Source: Platerodrilus igneus (Eukaryota; Arthropoda; Insecta; Coleoptera; Lycidae). From it: a stretch of DNA of 64,000 bases. The stretch is from NCBI GenBank assembly GCA_036346225.1, contig JARFIW010001256.1:62001-126000 (forward strand), written 5' to 3'. The position numbers and the translations under genes were made by a program. Below the pieces are notes generated by a model, which saw nothing but the letters and a program-made list of their open reading frames with translations, had not been told where the DNA came from and ran no database searches. Positions 42,132 to 54,898 of this stretch are shown in pieces. How positions within the stretch are numbered: position 1 is the stretch's first letter; every line of letters starts with the position of its first letter.

Positions 42132-43160
42132 TGCCCTATGTCCGTCGAAAACAAAATAGGTAGAAGTTGAGCATTTTTCAATGAGCGTGGCCAGGTACTA
42201 AAATTTGTTTTTTTCTTGAGGTACGAGTTGTTTAATAATGGAGACAGTGTCTATGACAGGTACGTTTGTAAATAGGGATGATACGTCAAAACTGACTAGT
42301 AAATCAATAGGGCCTAGCTCCATATTTGCAATTAGTTCTATAAAATGCATAGAGTTTAAAACATTAGTAGGGGTGTTACCGGAATAGGGTTTTAAGAAAT
42401 TTGCTAGGTATTTTGCCAGATGGTAGGTTGGCGAGTCAATTCTGCTCACTATCGGACGAAGAGGGACATCAGGTTTATGGACTTTAGGAAGGCCGTATAA
42501 ACGAGGTGGTTTAGATTCGCGAGGTATGCGTTTTTAGATAGTTTTGGGAATATTAGAGGATTTGATAAGTGCTGAAATTTCCAGTTCAAGCTTTGAAGCG
42601 AAGTCTTTAGTTATAGGAGCGTAGGAACCGTCTTGTAATTGTAATAATTGATTAACCTTTTCCTTGTATTCTGTACGGTTTAGAATTACAATCGCATTAC
42701 CTTTGTCTGCAGGAAATATAACAATTTGCTTGTTCGTTCGTAGGTGTTTTAAGGCCGTCATTTCTTGCTTTGTCGCGTTTTTGTTGGGAGTTTTGGCCTC
42801 TCGGAGACATTTAGTTGTTTCAAAGAGAATTAGGTTGGCATTGTCTTGAGGTAGAGATCGGATCGCTGATTCTACAGAGCTAATGAATTCCTCTGCGGGA
42901 ATTTTTTTGGATGCAATTGAGATCCTTTGGAAAGGATATGTAGTTTGTTTTCGGATAGGGTATGTTCTGATTGGTTTATGACGGTGTTTGAGGACGGAGT
43001 TTTCGGGCAAGATGTTTTTTCAGGGTGTGAAAAGTTCTTGGACAGTTGCAAAAATTTGCGTAAGTGGGTTAATGTGGTGAGTTCGGTGGTCTTTTGGGCT
43101 TACAAGCATGAAATTCGGTCAAACAGAGTCCAGTCCTTGTAGTTAAGCGTGTCGTATAAT
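42132..43160 (-). pseudogene. Penelope-like element reverse transcriptase fragment (copy 1)
   Basis: The minus strand carries an N-terminal/fingers part (43010-42534), with PADKGNAIVILNRTEY, and a palm part (42449-42198), with [18 protein letters not shown] and [13 protein letters not shown] (motif A). These are hallmark Penelope RT motifs. A stop at 42534 and a short gap separate the two. The sequence departs from the family near 42132, before motif C and any GIY-YIG nuclease. The 5' side is cut at 43160 by the duplication junction with the satellite. Confidence 0.85.
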
Positions 43161-43163
43161 GTA

Positions 43164-44395
43164 ATGAGCACTGGGGGGGCCTATCGTCAAGTTGCCCTCC
43201 CCGAATATAATTGGCCATATTTCTGAAACAGCTTTGGTGCTAGCTCTACAACTTTGGTGCTAGCTAGTGCTAGCTATAAGCAAACGGGTGCTAGGTTTTG
43301 GAGCAAATCGGACAACTGGGGGGGGCTGGCAAAATTTCTTTAAAAAATCGCCGTCATCTTGTTTTTAAGGTGCTAGCTTTCTTACTTGGGTGCTAGCTGG
43401 TGCTAGCTCTAAGCTACATGGTGCTAGGTTTTGGAGCAAATCGGACAACTGGGGGGGGGTGACAAAATTTCTTTAAAAAATCGCCGCCATCTTGTTTTTA
43501 GGGTGCTAGCTTTCTTACTTGGGTGCTAGCTGGTGCTAGCTCTAAGCTACATGGTGCTAGGTTTTGGAGCAAATCGGACAACTGGGGGCTGGCAAAATTT
43601 CTTTAAAAATCGCCGCCATCTTGTTTTTAAGGTGCTAGCTTTCTTACTTGGGTGCTAGCTGGTGCTAGCTCTAAGCTACATGGTGCTAGGTTTTGGAGCA
43701 AATCGGACAACTGGGGGCTGGCAAAATTTCTTTAAAAATCGCCGCCATCTTGTTTTTAAGGTGCTAGCTTTCTTACTTGGGTGCTAGCTGGTGCTAGCTC
43801 TAAGCTACATGGTGCTAGGTTTTGGAGCAAATCGGACAACTGGGGGCTGACAAAATTTCTTTAAAAAATCGCCGCCATCTTGTTTTTAAGGTGCTAGCTT
43901 TCTTACTTGGGTGCTAGCTGGTGCTAGCTCTAAGCTACATGGTGCTAGGTTTTGGAGCAAATCGGACAACTGGGGGCTGGCAAAATTTCTTTAAAAAATC
44001 GCCGCCATCTTGTTTTTAAGGTGCTAGCTTTCTTACTTGGGTGCTAGCTGGTGCTAGCTCTAAGCTACATGGTGCTAGGTTTTGGAGCAAATCGGACAAC
44101 TGGGGGGGGCTGGCAAAATTTCTTTAAAAAATCGCCGCCATCTTGTTTTTAAGGTGCTAGTTTTCTTACTTGGGTGCTAGCTGGTGCTAGCTCTAAGCTA
44201 TATGGTGCTAGGTTTTGGAGCAAATCAAACAACTGGGGGGGGCTAGCGTCAAGTTAGCCCCCCCCGAATATAATTGGCCATATTTCTGAAACAGCTTTGG
44301 TGCTAGCTCTACAACTTTGGTGCTAGCTAGTGCTAGCTATAAGCAAACGGGTGCTAGGTTTTGGAGCAAATCGGTCAACTGGGGGGGGCCAACTT
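43164..44395 (+). repeat. GGTGCTAG-rich satellite, array 2
   Basis: Same unit types as array 1, about nine or ten units, bounded by the same left (GAGCACTGGGGGGGCC) and right (CCAACTTTACGGACCC) sequences. Type A units dominate, with type B at both ends. Confidence 0.95.
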
Positions 44396-45021
44396 TACGG
44401 ACCCTATTATTGGTGTTGGTTTAAATTTTTTTGAAGCATAATTTTCGCTATTTGATCTTTCTTTACTTTAATTTTTTGTGATAAAGTGACTAGGCTCTAA
44501 CGTACCCCTAGTCTAAAATTATTTAGAAGTGATTAAATTTTCAGGTTGTACGAGGAAGTCGTTCCCATTCCAGATTGCAGAGTCAAAAGTAAGTATTATT
44601 TTTTTATATGTTGATCGTCTTAAGGATTTTTTTCGAAGATTTCCGTATCTGATCTTCGGATAGATTCTCTTTATAACATTCATCAAGATACGTTGGCGTC
44701 CAATAAAATCTCTTTTTTTTCGTATACCATCCTACGAACCTAGCTCATAGCTCTGCCCTAAGTTGAAGAAGCTTAGCTGACTGGAAGATCTCATTAGAGG
44801 GTTCTTTTTTTCTCAAAGCCATTTAACATCCTTTTTACCCTGGGCTTAAACGTTAAACAGGAACCCCTCATAATTTATCGAGGCTCTGCCGCCTATAAGG
44901 TAGAGTAGACACACTATTTACCTTTTGAGGAATTTAGTATGTAACAAAGAAACGGGTTAATTCGAAAGCACTTCGTGTAATTCCTGCAGCTTGTGGCAAT
45001 CATTTAGTCGTAGCTCTCCAA

Positions 45022-45815
45022 CTATATCCTGCATACGCATTTTGTTGGCTTACTCGATTTCTTTTTGTTGGTATCGGAGATAGTCCTGACTCTCTCATGC
45101 ACTGCTGTGTGATGTATGTCCACCGGTTTTGGGAATATATGACCCTTATAGGTAAGACCCTCGATATTAAATAATCCGAAAGGTTCTTTACTGGTCAAAT
45201 ATACAATGCTTAGCAGAACCCCTTTACGTGTAGTGTACGCCAAGGTTACAAACCCCACTTTCCTAGTTCGTCTATGTCATACAGCATTTTGATAAATACG
45301 TTCTAAGAAAAACTTTTTTAATGGTATACCAATTTAGTATCATTTCTTTCCGCAAAAACCCCCACGTAACTAAAATAGTCCTTAATAACTACAAATACAT
45401 TTAGTACTTTAAACCCAGATGTAACTATATCAATTCCACGACACAAAATAATTTTTAATTCTTCCTCATTTTTTATAATAATATGTTCTTTGTGTAACAC
45501 ATCCTTATATTGTTTTCGTATCACCGCAGTTTTTCCACGTAATCCAATTTTCACAATTTTGCATACATTTTCTATAATTCCAACTCTTTTTCTCCCACTT
45601 GTAACGTATGGCGCGCATAATGGGGCAATTTTGTTTAGCGTAAACAGATTGAGTTTGCTACCATTGACGCCATTACAAAGCATAACTTTCAGTAAAACTA
45701 AACAGTCTTTTAAGGGATTATATACTTGGTGCGTATTGGTATAATTTCCAGTTGTGCAGTTGTATATTGTCGTTTCCAATCGCTCAATTCCGCGTTCTTT
45801 AATCAAAGGAGGCAC
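45022..45815 (-). pseudogene. Broken relative of the 298-aa unknown protein (copy 2)
   Basis: Protein-identical to copy 1 in both ORFs (45815-45318 and 45258-45022), with the same breaks. The breaks therefore predate the duplication. The best-preserved blocks, TTRKGV and SKEPFG, match the intact member at 4490-5386. Confidence 0.75.
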
Positions 45816-46021
45816 ATATGTTTCCCTTAAACGTATATCTGGACAACGTTATTTATTAACACCAGAATTTGTTATTTGACACACAAATTTGATGTATGTT
45901 TTAGTTCTTACATTAGCTGTTAGTCATGTTCAACAATGAATTCCCGCAGTTTTATCGTTATTAACTATAATATTGCAGTTCTTTTGGTATTCGTTCTTGT
46001 AACAAAAGTTATGGTTCGTAG

Positions 46022-46435
46022 TTAAATAATTACACAAGCCGGTTTTGCTAAATATACCATTATGCCATTATGCCATTCGGACATAGCGACGTCAAGGAAA
46101 TAGTAATCATCCCTTTTGAGTCCGCCTAATATATCTGGTAGTCCTTTCAATAAACTTTCCAACGTATCATCTGCTAGTTCCACTTTGTACGGAACACATA
46201 TTGGATTATTAAATTTTTTATTAATTTTCTCGAGACCGTTAGCTGTTAAATGCGCCACAAATTTTTTCTCTTTAGGGTAAACAATCTTTTGTTTTGCTGG
46301 GCGTGAGAGATCACAAATTTCAACTAGCATTATATAGTTAAAAAATGGTTCTGTAATTTGCATGTCAGTCAGCATCTGTTCGCTTCTGACATAACAGTTA
46401 TTACCAATACCGGTAATCAAATTATTGTTGTACAA
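46022..46435 (-). CDS. Unknown 137-aa ORF (copy 2)
   Basis: A single open frame with no recognised domain. It begins MYNNNLITGIGNN, has a central LSRPAKQKIVYPKEKKF and an acidic DDTLESLLKGLPDILGG helix, and ends in a hydrophobic MVYLAKPACVII. Given the decayed neighbour it is probably an inert transposon fragment, or the N-terminal part of a larger lost ORF. Confidence 0.4.
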   Translation of the reverse strand: MYNNNLITGIGNNCYVRSEQMLTDMQITEPFFNYIMLVEICDLSRPAKQKIVYPKEKKFVAHLTANGLEKINKKFNNPICVPYKVELADDTLESLLKGLPDILGGLKRDDYYFLDVAMSEWHNGIMVYLAKPACVII

Positions 46436-46439
46436 ACTT

Positions 46440-48317
46440 TCTGCCTACAACCACAATCCAAATCGCTTATTTGTTGATTTTATTTTATTTCCAAAAAGTT
46501 GAAGAATATTAATCACCTTGAAGGTGCTTTTGTTCACCATTATAGCTTGAAACGAATATTGGCTAGTAAAACATTCATTTCTGGCCGGGGCAATTAGAGA
46601 TGGATGTGAATCATCAAAAGCTATACTACGTACGACACTTTACAGAAACTATAATTGAACAACATTAAAGATAGCGTCACCAAGTCCTAGGCTAAAAAAA
46701 CAAGATATACTTTAAAGAAGAACTTGAAAACCTTCAGAGAAAAGTATTGCATTCGCAGTGTAAACACATTTATCAAAGAGGAGCGCGACGTCTATAATAA
46801 AACAATGTAGTTAGACCAAAGAAAAAACATAAGAGGCGTACTCCTTACCACCTTGCTATTGCGAAAGAAACCACATATACCAATTATTTCCTATAATAAA
46901 ATACACCGATTATCAAACCACACCATAGGAGCTATTTAAAGATTACTGTATACAAAACTGCTAAAAGGCTTGTTGTTATAAACTCTTACTAGTTTGAAAA
47001 CGAAGTAGTATTACTGATCAAACTTGATAGGAAGCACTGTAGAAATGATTGATTTCTTTAGGCCACCATTTATATCTCACATATTTAACAATATCGGTGA
47101 TATTTGCCTACATTTGAACGCATTTGTCCAAAATATAACTGTAAATTTAGTTTAAATTATTTAGTTAATAGACTGCATTGTCTTTTTTATAATTAATAAT
47201 TTTTATTTACAAAATATATAATGAACATTGAGAAGATAAGCAAAACTTTTCATAAAGTGGCTGCAAAGAAAACTACTTTTTGCACCACATACTTTACAAA
47301 ACCCTTTAGTATGCAGATCTGTATAATTTAGGCTCACAAGATTATTTACACAACTATTAGTAGTTTAAATATTAGATTAAAAATATTTACTTAATTTTCA
47401 GGTAATAAATCATAATAATAATTCACAACCTCAGAAAAACAAAATAATATAAGTTACTAAAATTACTTGAAATATAAGATTGATAGTTTTCATGAAAATT
47501 CGAATTAGGCTTATTAAAACTTCAAAACGAGCAGGTGACAACACATCAAACATTCATCTAATCGTTTACCTTGATTCGTCAAACAAATGTTGAAAGTTCA
47601 CTAGATAACAGAAAGCAGTCATGTTTCAAATAGAACGAAGCTGACTTTCCATAGGAATTTTCTGGAACTACAAAACACCAAAGAATTGAATCCTTAGGCA
47701 GCTTTCTTTTAAACTTTGAAGATAATTTGTTTATCGAATTTATTTCTCGTCATCCACAAACCAATAAATTGAAATCACATAAATCAGGGTGCCAAAACTA
47801 TCTAGAAGGAACTGACCTCGAGGTAATAATTTTCTTAAAACCACCGTAATTAAAATTAAATTAGATAATAAACTTAATACTTTTATCTGACTAACAGGGA
47901 AAGCAGAGCTTACATGGGACTTTCAATCTAAAGATGCAAATCTAAAAAAGCAATTCGCATATCGCACGCTGTGCTTCTATTTAAAGCTATCTTACTTTTT
48001 CAGGAATTCGAGAGCTAATGCCGTCCGATATGACATACTGACAAAAACGGCCAGCACTTTGTCAATTGAACAGAATTCAACCCACCATTCGATAAAGCAT
48101 GTGCCTCTATTTTTGATTTTAAATAATACTCGACCCCTGATTGGATAATACTGCAAACGCTAGGATAAGTAATTATGTAGTATTAAGAAATCAATCACTG
48201 AATCAAACAACTTGCACACTAGGTGCAACAAAGTAAAAAATCCACTCACTTACAAATCCTTGCAAAAGTACATATTACAAGCTGTTACCAATAAATTGGA
48301 TTCGAAAAATTTCCTTT
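46440..48317. other. Non-coding stretch, nothing recognised (copy 2)
   Basis: Near-identical to 40250-42130. No supported gene. Confidence 0.5.
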
Positions 48318-50030
48318 TATGCCCTATGTCCGTCGAAAACAAAATAGGTAGAAGTTGAGCATTTTTCAATGAGCGTGGCCAGGTACTAAAATTTGTTTTT
48401 TTCTTGAGGTACGAGTTGTTTAATAATGGAGACAGTGTCTATGACAGGTACGTTTGTAAATAGGGATGATACGTCAAAACTGACTAGTAAATCAATAGGG
48501 CCTAGCTCCATATTTGCAATTAGTTCTATAAAATGCATAGAGTTTAAAACATTAGTAGGGGTGTTACCGGAATAGGGTTTTAAGAAATTTGCTAGGTATT
48601 TTGCCAGATGGTAGGTTGGCGAGTCAATTCTGCTCACTATCGGACGAAGAGGGACATCAGGTTTATGGACTTTAGGAAGGCCGTATAAGCGAGGTGGTTT
48701 AGATTCGCGAGGTATGCGTTTTTAGATAGTTTTGGGAATATTAGAGGATTTGATAAGTGCTGAAATTTCCAGTTCAAGCTTTGAAGCGAAGTCTTTAGTT
48801 ATAGGAGCGTAGGAACCGTCTTGTAATTGTAATAATTGATTAACCTTTTCTTTGTATTCTGTACGGTTTAGAATTACAATCGCATTACCTTTGTCTGCAG
48901 GAAATATAACAATTTGCTTGTTCGTTCGTAGGTGTTTTAAGGCCGTCATTTCTTGCTTTGTCGCGTTTTTGTTGGGAGTTTTGGCCTCTCGGAGACATTT
49001 AGTTGTTTCAAAGAGAATTAGGTTGGCATTGTCTTGAGGTAGAGATCGGATCGCTGATTCTACAGAGCTAATGAATTCCTCTGCGGGAATTTTTTTGGAT
49101 GCAATTGAGATCCGTTGGAAAGGATATGTAGTTTGTTTTCGGATAGGGTATGTTCTGATTGGTTTATGACGGTGTTTGAGGACGGAGTTTTCGGGCAAGA
49201 TGTTTTTTCAGGGTGTGAAAAGTTCTTGGACAGTTGCAAAAATTTGCGTAAGTGGGTTAATGTGGTGAGTTCGGTGGTCTTTTGGGCTTACAAGCATGAA
49301 ATTCGGTCAAACAGAGTCCAGTCCTTGTAGTTAAGCGTGTCGTATAATGTTAGACGGAGCTGTTTAGAAATATTGTCTATTTCTTTTCGAGTGTTAGAAA
49401 TTCGTTCGCGAAGTAGTGGGAGTTCTGCTCTGTGAAGAATTTTTCGGCTGGAATATGTGATAATGTGATATTTTATTTTAAGAAAATTTGGAACTATGTC
49501 AGAATTACAGCACCGTAACAAGTGTTCAAAGTAATTTTGCTAATGAGTATCTAAGGTTACCCGTAAAGGTTTTTGTGATATTGTCGGAGGCGTTCACGGT
49601 CGAAGTCATTATAAGTATTAATGGTTCCGGGTTGGGATCGTGTCATTTTATAAACTAAGGTCGACGTTTGCCCACTTTTGTAAGGGGATTCATCAGGACA
49701 AGAAAAGAAAATACGTAATAAAAATACAATTAATAATAAAGATAGGAATGATAATATTAAGTAGACCAGTTAAAGTGTAAAGAGTATGTAAAGTTACTTC
49801 TAAACTAGCAGACTCACCAGCCCATTTAAGCCAAAAGGTGTCTTGTGGCAAAGTAACTGGTGAAAGTAGCGAATATAGGGCAATAACATGTTGCATGAAT
49901 GATCATGAATAGAGAAGAGTGGACGAAACGTCGACCTTAGTTTATAAAATGACACGTTCTCAACCCGGAACCATAAATATTTATAATGATACCGGCTGTG
50001 AAAGCCTCCGACAATATCACAAAATTATAA
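48318..50030 (-). mobile_element. Penelope-like element, 5' part with terminal repeats (copy 2)
   Basis: The RT pieces (48637-48386 and 49198-48722) equal copy 1. Upstream the ORF continues (49521-49288, with LPLLRERISNTRKEID, a typical Penelope N-terminal coiled region). It then meets two inverted, about 100-bp related sequences at 49571-49672 and 49917-50024, both containing AAGGTCGACGTTT or its complement. Inverted or partial terminal repeats of this kind are usual for Penelope-like elements. The 3' RT half and any GIY-YIG endonuclease are absent. Confidence 0.8.
49656..49700 (-). ncRNA. Degenerate hammerhead-ribozyme-like motif in the Penelope terminal repeat
   Basis: The minus strand reads CTGATGA (49696-49690), then a CCC...GGG helix-like spacer, then CAAACGTCGACC where an active hammerhead would need GAAAC. 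The sister repeat on the plus strand has an intact GAAACGTCGACC at 49925 but a spoiled CTGATGA. Hammerheads in Penelope terminal repeats are established. Here each copy lacks one half of the core, so both look dead. Confidence 0.4.
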
Positions 50031-50269
50031 TATTTTCTCTTAAACTTTGTTCTGTCTAATCTAAATATACGGACTCATACACATAATCAAGTCTAATGCA
50101 TCTTGGGTAAAGTTACTTTTAATTTTCTTAATATTGAAAATATCACTTATATTTTACAGCTTCAAAAATGTCTGTATCACTTTGGACATAAACAAAGTCG
50201 GCACTACACTTTCTTAAACCCACCTGTAATACAAAGCTGTTTAGTTTATTCAAATTTACTTCTTTATAA

Positions 50270-50500
50270 ATGGAAGATGAAAGGTGGAATGTAAAAGTAT
50301 AAATGTGAAAGTAAAAACGTGGAAGACAAAGTGTGGAAGGCGAATGTGGAAGTAAAATGTACAAAGAAAAACGTTGAAGTAAAAAGTGGAAGTAAAAATA
50401 TGGAAAGACAGATGTGGAAGTTAAATGCAGAAAGTAAAACGTGGAAGAAAGAACATAGAAGCAAAATGTAGAAGTAAAAATGTAGAAAGTGAAAATAAAT
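50270..50500 (+). repeat. Purine-rich degenerate minisatellite, about 11-bp unit
   Basis: Units like GTGGAAGTAAA repeat with much variation for about 230 bp. The minus-strand ORFs at 50143-50464 (F-, H- and L-rich) are translations of this repeat. Confidence 0.75.
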
Positions 50501-51110
50501 ATCCAGGATTTAACTACGCAAGCTCTCTCACCATAAACAGAAAGAAAAACTTGTAGATCATAAATCTATTAATTATTATTGGATCGAGAAGTTCATGCTA
50601 GAGAAAATAGATTTTTGCTGTTGTTAGCGTTACGAGTGATTTAATAGTGCCACAATTATACACCCATATATTAGGGGGAGAAAAGCTATAGGTTAGGTTA
50701 CTTTAAACCAACTTCTCACCACCGTGTTGTGGGAAATGGGTATGCTTTATAACGTGGTTTTTAACACGTCATCCAAGTTGTTTGCGGTACTGCAATGTGT
50801 GCAAACTATGCGGTACAAATGCGATACTTTACATGGAAAAACTTTTACAATTTTCAAGTGGAATTTAAAATTAGATAATTTGCTCAAGAATCGCAACACA
50901 TTGAATTAAACTTGTAACGTATTTTTTTTCCTAGTTAGTTACACATTTCTTATAAATCTAATATCATGTTTCGATAATATAAAAATATAATTTATAATTG
51001 TCTGATCACTAAAAATAGTTTATTAAGTGTATAATGGATTATGCGCTCCTTTGCTTTCTATATCTAAGCTACAACATAAATCGTTGGTCTGTCATTTCGA
51101 GTTCACTTTT
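50500..51110. other. Nothing recognised
   Basis: AT-rich. The plus-strand ORF at 50724-50909 has no family likeness. Confidence 0.45.
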
Positions 51111-51113
51111 CCA

Positions 51114-51332
51114 TTAGCGCTTCAACAAGTTAGCTGCTCTTCGGAGCATAGAAAGGTCAACATGATATTCAGGCACATGGCCTGTTGTCGCGTTCGCAAG
51201 AAAGTTCATTAACAAATATCTTCGTGTCTTAATGTGGTTCCGGACAACTTTTGGTAAAGATTTTATTTTGTATTTCACCATCGGCAAAGTTAGTTGATTC
51301 CTGCAGACGCGAAGAGTATTGGAGTGTTTCAT
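51114..51332 (-). other. Short ORF of protein-like composition, unrecognised (72 aa)
   Basis: The peptide is basic with a balanced composition (KIKSLPKVVRNHIKTRRYLL, then DLSMLRRAANLLKR), unlike the low-complexity ORFs around it. It sits in a locally less AT-rich patch, as an eroded transposon exon might. No motif allows a family call. Confidence 0.25.
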
Positions 51333-51339
51333 TATTAAA

Positions 51340-52430
51340 ACAATTGGTATAAATAATTTGATAAAATTTATTAATTCGTTTTTCGTAGTGCAATACCACA
51401 GATATAAAGCTTTAGTTTAAAATTTAGAAAATATGAAAATTATTGGACATATGAAACGGAGATTTTATTTTGTTGGATAATATTTTGTTCTGAAGGTCTT
51501 TTAAAATTCCAGCGTAAAATTCAGCATAATGTATGTTATTATATTGCGTGCATCGCAGATGTGCTTAGGTTTGTCGACATCTGACATTGTTTGGTTCTGG
51601 TAAAAACGTTCAAGTTTTTTGTTTGAACTGTACTTTACGCACGTGAGTGATATCTAACCTTTAATTTAATTTGTATTTATTTAAATGTCTAGCGTATGAT
51701 CAAAGGTTGATATTCTGCTTTGATTTAGTTATTTTGAAATTTATCTTGTAAGAAATATCTCGTTTTATTTTCGTAACTTTACAAAATTTTAAAGATGGCT
51801 TCATTATTGTCGATTATATTTGTTCCACAAGCGTACAGTTTTGGCTTCACTAAAAAAATTGTTATTGACATGTGATGTCAAAAATATCTAGTTATTCAAT
51901 ATTATTACCACATGTTATTTTGTGTAACATTAATAATATTTTTGATTATTTTGAAGTCATGCAATTTAATTTTAAAACATGATAAATTTTTGAAGGATAT
52001 AAAGTAAAAGCTTATTTTTTCTTTGAATGCTATATTTTAGAATCACTTAAAGTAATCTTGTTTCTCACTTGTAAAGTCGACTGTAGTACTACTGAAGGCT
52101 ACAATTAAATTTGAAATTTAATTTATTAAGAAAGCAAATACCTTACAGTAAACATATGTTGAAATATTGAGTTTAGAGATGATTGTGTTTTTGAAGATAG
52201 AAGAATACTAGTTTCGTTCCATGTAAATTTTTATTGTACATATTAATGTTAAAACAAACAAAACCAATTTAATTGAATAGAATTTATTTTTGCTTAATTC
52301 TTTTATTATTAAATATTCAAAGAAAATTTATTGGTTCTTAATAAGCAAAAGATTAACTCTGTCTAATAATAACAAATACCCTGGGTGTATATATTTTTGG
52401 AACTTAAATTCAAATATATTATTTATTGGT
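51340..52430. other. AT-rich stretch, nothing recognised
   Basis: No ORF, RNA gene or clear repeat was found. Confidence 0.5.
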
Positions 52431-52436
52431 GAATAT

Positions 52437-52895
52437 TTTTAAGGACACAAACGGTGTCCCTGTTGTGCATTTATTTGTTCACAGGACATGCAGAGACATC
52501 TGTAATACATCTGGCAAGTAACATTTTGGTAAGTGCTTTGCAAGGTTGATATTTAGATTTTGTGGCTACATAAGCGGTGTAGATTTCAGGTTTCCGCATT
52601 CCCCTAATACAAATGACATGTATCTTCATATGTTGTTGTATTGAAAAATACGGTGGCGCTCTTTATCTATATTTTTGGTCATTTGTCATCCAAATGACCC
52701 AAGCTCATGATCTACCCTGAGCTAACACTCTACTAGCCGTTTATCTCTAATGAGTTTTTCTTTTCCTCAAGCCGTTTTCCATCCAACTTTACCTTGGGTT
52801 TCCCTCATTAATAAGAAATTCTCGACCTGGTGATATCAGATAAGGTAGGCGTTATGATATATGGAGGTCCAATTTGCTATCTAATATTCACGAGG
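52437..52895 (+). repeat. Unclassified dispersed repeat, copy B
   Basis: It matches copy C (59067-59527, opposite strand) over nearly the whole length: AAGGACACAAACGGTGTCC at one end, a CGGTGGCGCT core, CTCATGATCTACCC and GAAATTCTCGACCTGGTGAT towards the other. It matches copy A (11250-11640) over the middle. Confidence 0.75.
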
Positions 52896-53005
52896 GAATT
52901 TTTAGTTTTCAAACTGACCAGTTTGTATTGAAGATGTTTTTGACATACAAGTGTATCGTGTATACAAAATACAGCTGTTTACCGAAACATTTTATATATT
53001 TATAT

Positions 53006-54898
53006 ACAGGGTGAGTTTTTAGTGTGGCAACGGTCGATAACTCCGTTATTATAAAAGCTACGTAAACCAAATTTGGAGGCATATTAGTCATGCCTAAAGT
53101 GCACATTTTAAAAATATTTTGAAGCATACAGGGTGTTTCATAATTCCAGGGCATATTAAACTTATATTTTTTTAAATAGAACACCCTATATATTATAACA
53201 TTTTTGGAAAGCCCATACAAAGAGCTTTAACTTTATATCTAATTGTATCTGTCTATTCCTTTTAGTTTTTGAGATATTCAACTGTTTTTAGAAAAAATGA
53301 CCCTGATTAGATACATTGCCACTGCACTAATACACAACTTATGTTAATTTTCAAGATGCAGAAAATTTCACCATATACCATAGTATATTTGTAGTTATCA
53401 CTTTTTTGAAATTTCTTCACAGTATACAGGGTGTGTCAGGTTCCACAAAATGCAATTTTTAAAACTTTTTTTAAATGGCACCCTACTAATTTTATTGCTA
53501 CAATGGATAGTTCATTAAGTGTCCTTTCATTTGCGTTAAGCATTCCCTATACCTAAATCCACTAGATATTTATGATTTTATTCAAATTATAAGCATGTTT
53601 TTAATTTACATAACTAAAAATAACTTACTATTGGAGAATATTATAAAACAATTAATACATTTTGATTAACAATCAACTACAGTTATCCAATAACAATTTT
53701 CACTAAAGATATAACAACCTACAATAATACGCTATCAACAGAATTCTGCCAGATCAACAATATGCATTTTATAGAAAATGTTCAAACACGAAATCAGGCA
53801 GGCTTTGGAAAAACTAACAATTGCAATTAAAATGTCATTTAGGTTTATTAATTGTAGTGTGTTGTGATTTAAGAGGATATTTCTCTTGGTATATTCTTGA
53901 TGCAAGTAGGCAATTTCTTAAACTTTCTCCCAATACCCAAATCATATCTATTTGTTCTTCCACGGTAAAATTCATTTTGAAAACTCCTGCAAAGATTACA
54001 TTTAAAACAGAACTAATAATGTGTTAAATGACAACATACTACAATTAATAAACCTAAATGACATTTTAATTGCAATTGTTAGTTTTTCCAAAGCCTGCCT
54101 GATTTCGTGTTTGAACATTTTCTATAAAATGCATATTGTTGATCTGGCAGAATTTTGTTGATAGCGTATTATTGTAGGTTGTTATATCTTTAGTGAAAAT
54201 TGTTATTGGATAACTGTAGTTGATTGTTAATCAAAATGTATTAATTGTTTTATAATATTCTCCAATAGTAAGTTATTTTTAGTTATGTAAATTAAAAACA
54301 TGCTTATAATTTGAATAAAATCATAAATATCTCAAAAAGTAGTGGATTTAGGTATAGGGAATGCTTAACGCAAATGAAAGGACACTTAATGAACTATCCA
54401 TTGTAGCAATAAAATTAGTAGGGTGCCATTTAAAAAAAGTTTTAAAAATTGCATTTTGTGAAACCTGACACACCCTGTATACTGTGAAGAAATTTCAAAA
54501 AAGTGATAATTACAAATATACTATGGTATATGGTGAAATTTTCTGCATCTTGAAAATTAACATAAGTTGGGTATTAGTGCAGTGGCAATGTATCTAATCA
54601 GGGTCATTTTTTCTAAAAACAGTTGAATATCTCAAAAACTAAAAGGAATAGACAGATACAATTAGATATAAAGTTAAAGCTCTTTGTATGGGCTTTCCAA
54701 AAATGTTATAATATATAGGGTGTTCTATTTAAAAAAATATAAGTTTAATATGCCTTGAAATTATGAAACACCCTGTATGCTTCCAAATATTTTTAAAATG
54801 TGTACTTTAGGCATGCCTAATATGCCTCCAAATTTGGTTTACGTAGCTTTTATAATAACGGAGTTATCGACCGTTGCCACACTAAAAACTCACCCTGT
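53006..54898. mobile_element. Foldback element, 1.9 kb, with about 860-bp inverted arms
   Basis: The left arm 53006-53864 is the near-perfect reverse complement of 54031-54898, around a 166-bp spacer. The ends are ACAGGGTGAGTTTTTAGTG and its complement, flanked by TATATA on both sides. Inside each arm the ACAGGGTG end motif occurs again (about 53126 and 53425, plus CACCCTATAT near 53182), as if smaller elements with the same ends had been nested. No transposase is encoded. ORFs at 52909-53220, 53821-54027 and 54777-54974 are incidental. Confidence 0.9.

Larger units (their letters stand above)
35250..49342. repeat. Segmental tandem duplication, about 6.2 kb offset
   Basis: The segment from the satellite through a Penelope fragment (35250-43162) is followed immediately by a second copy (43164-49342). 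The non-satellite part matches at a constant offset of 6186-6188 bp (for example 38836/45022, 42198/48386 and 42534/48722). There are only scattered single-base and homopolymer-length differences. The satellite part is 3.0 kb in copy 1 and 1.2 kb in copy 2. The junction at about 43160 joins mid-Penelope sequence to GAGCACTGGGGGGG, the same start as the first satellite. Confidence 0.9.

Noticed and set aside
42664..43142. Plus-strand ORFs at 42664-42849 and 42927-43142 (and duplicates at 48852 and 49115)
   Set aside because: They lie opposite the Penelope reverse transcriptase frames and have no family likeness.
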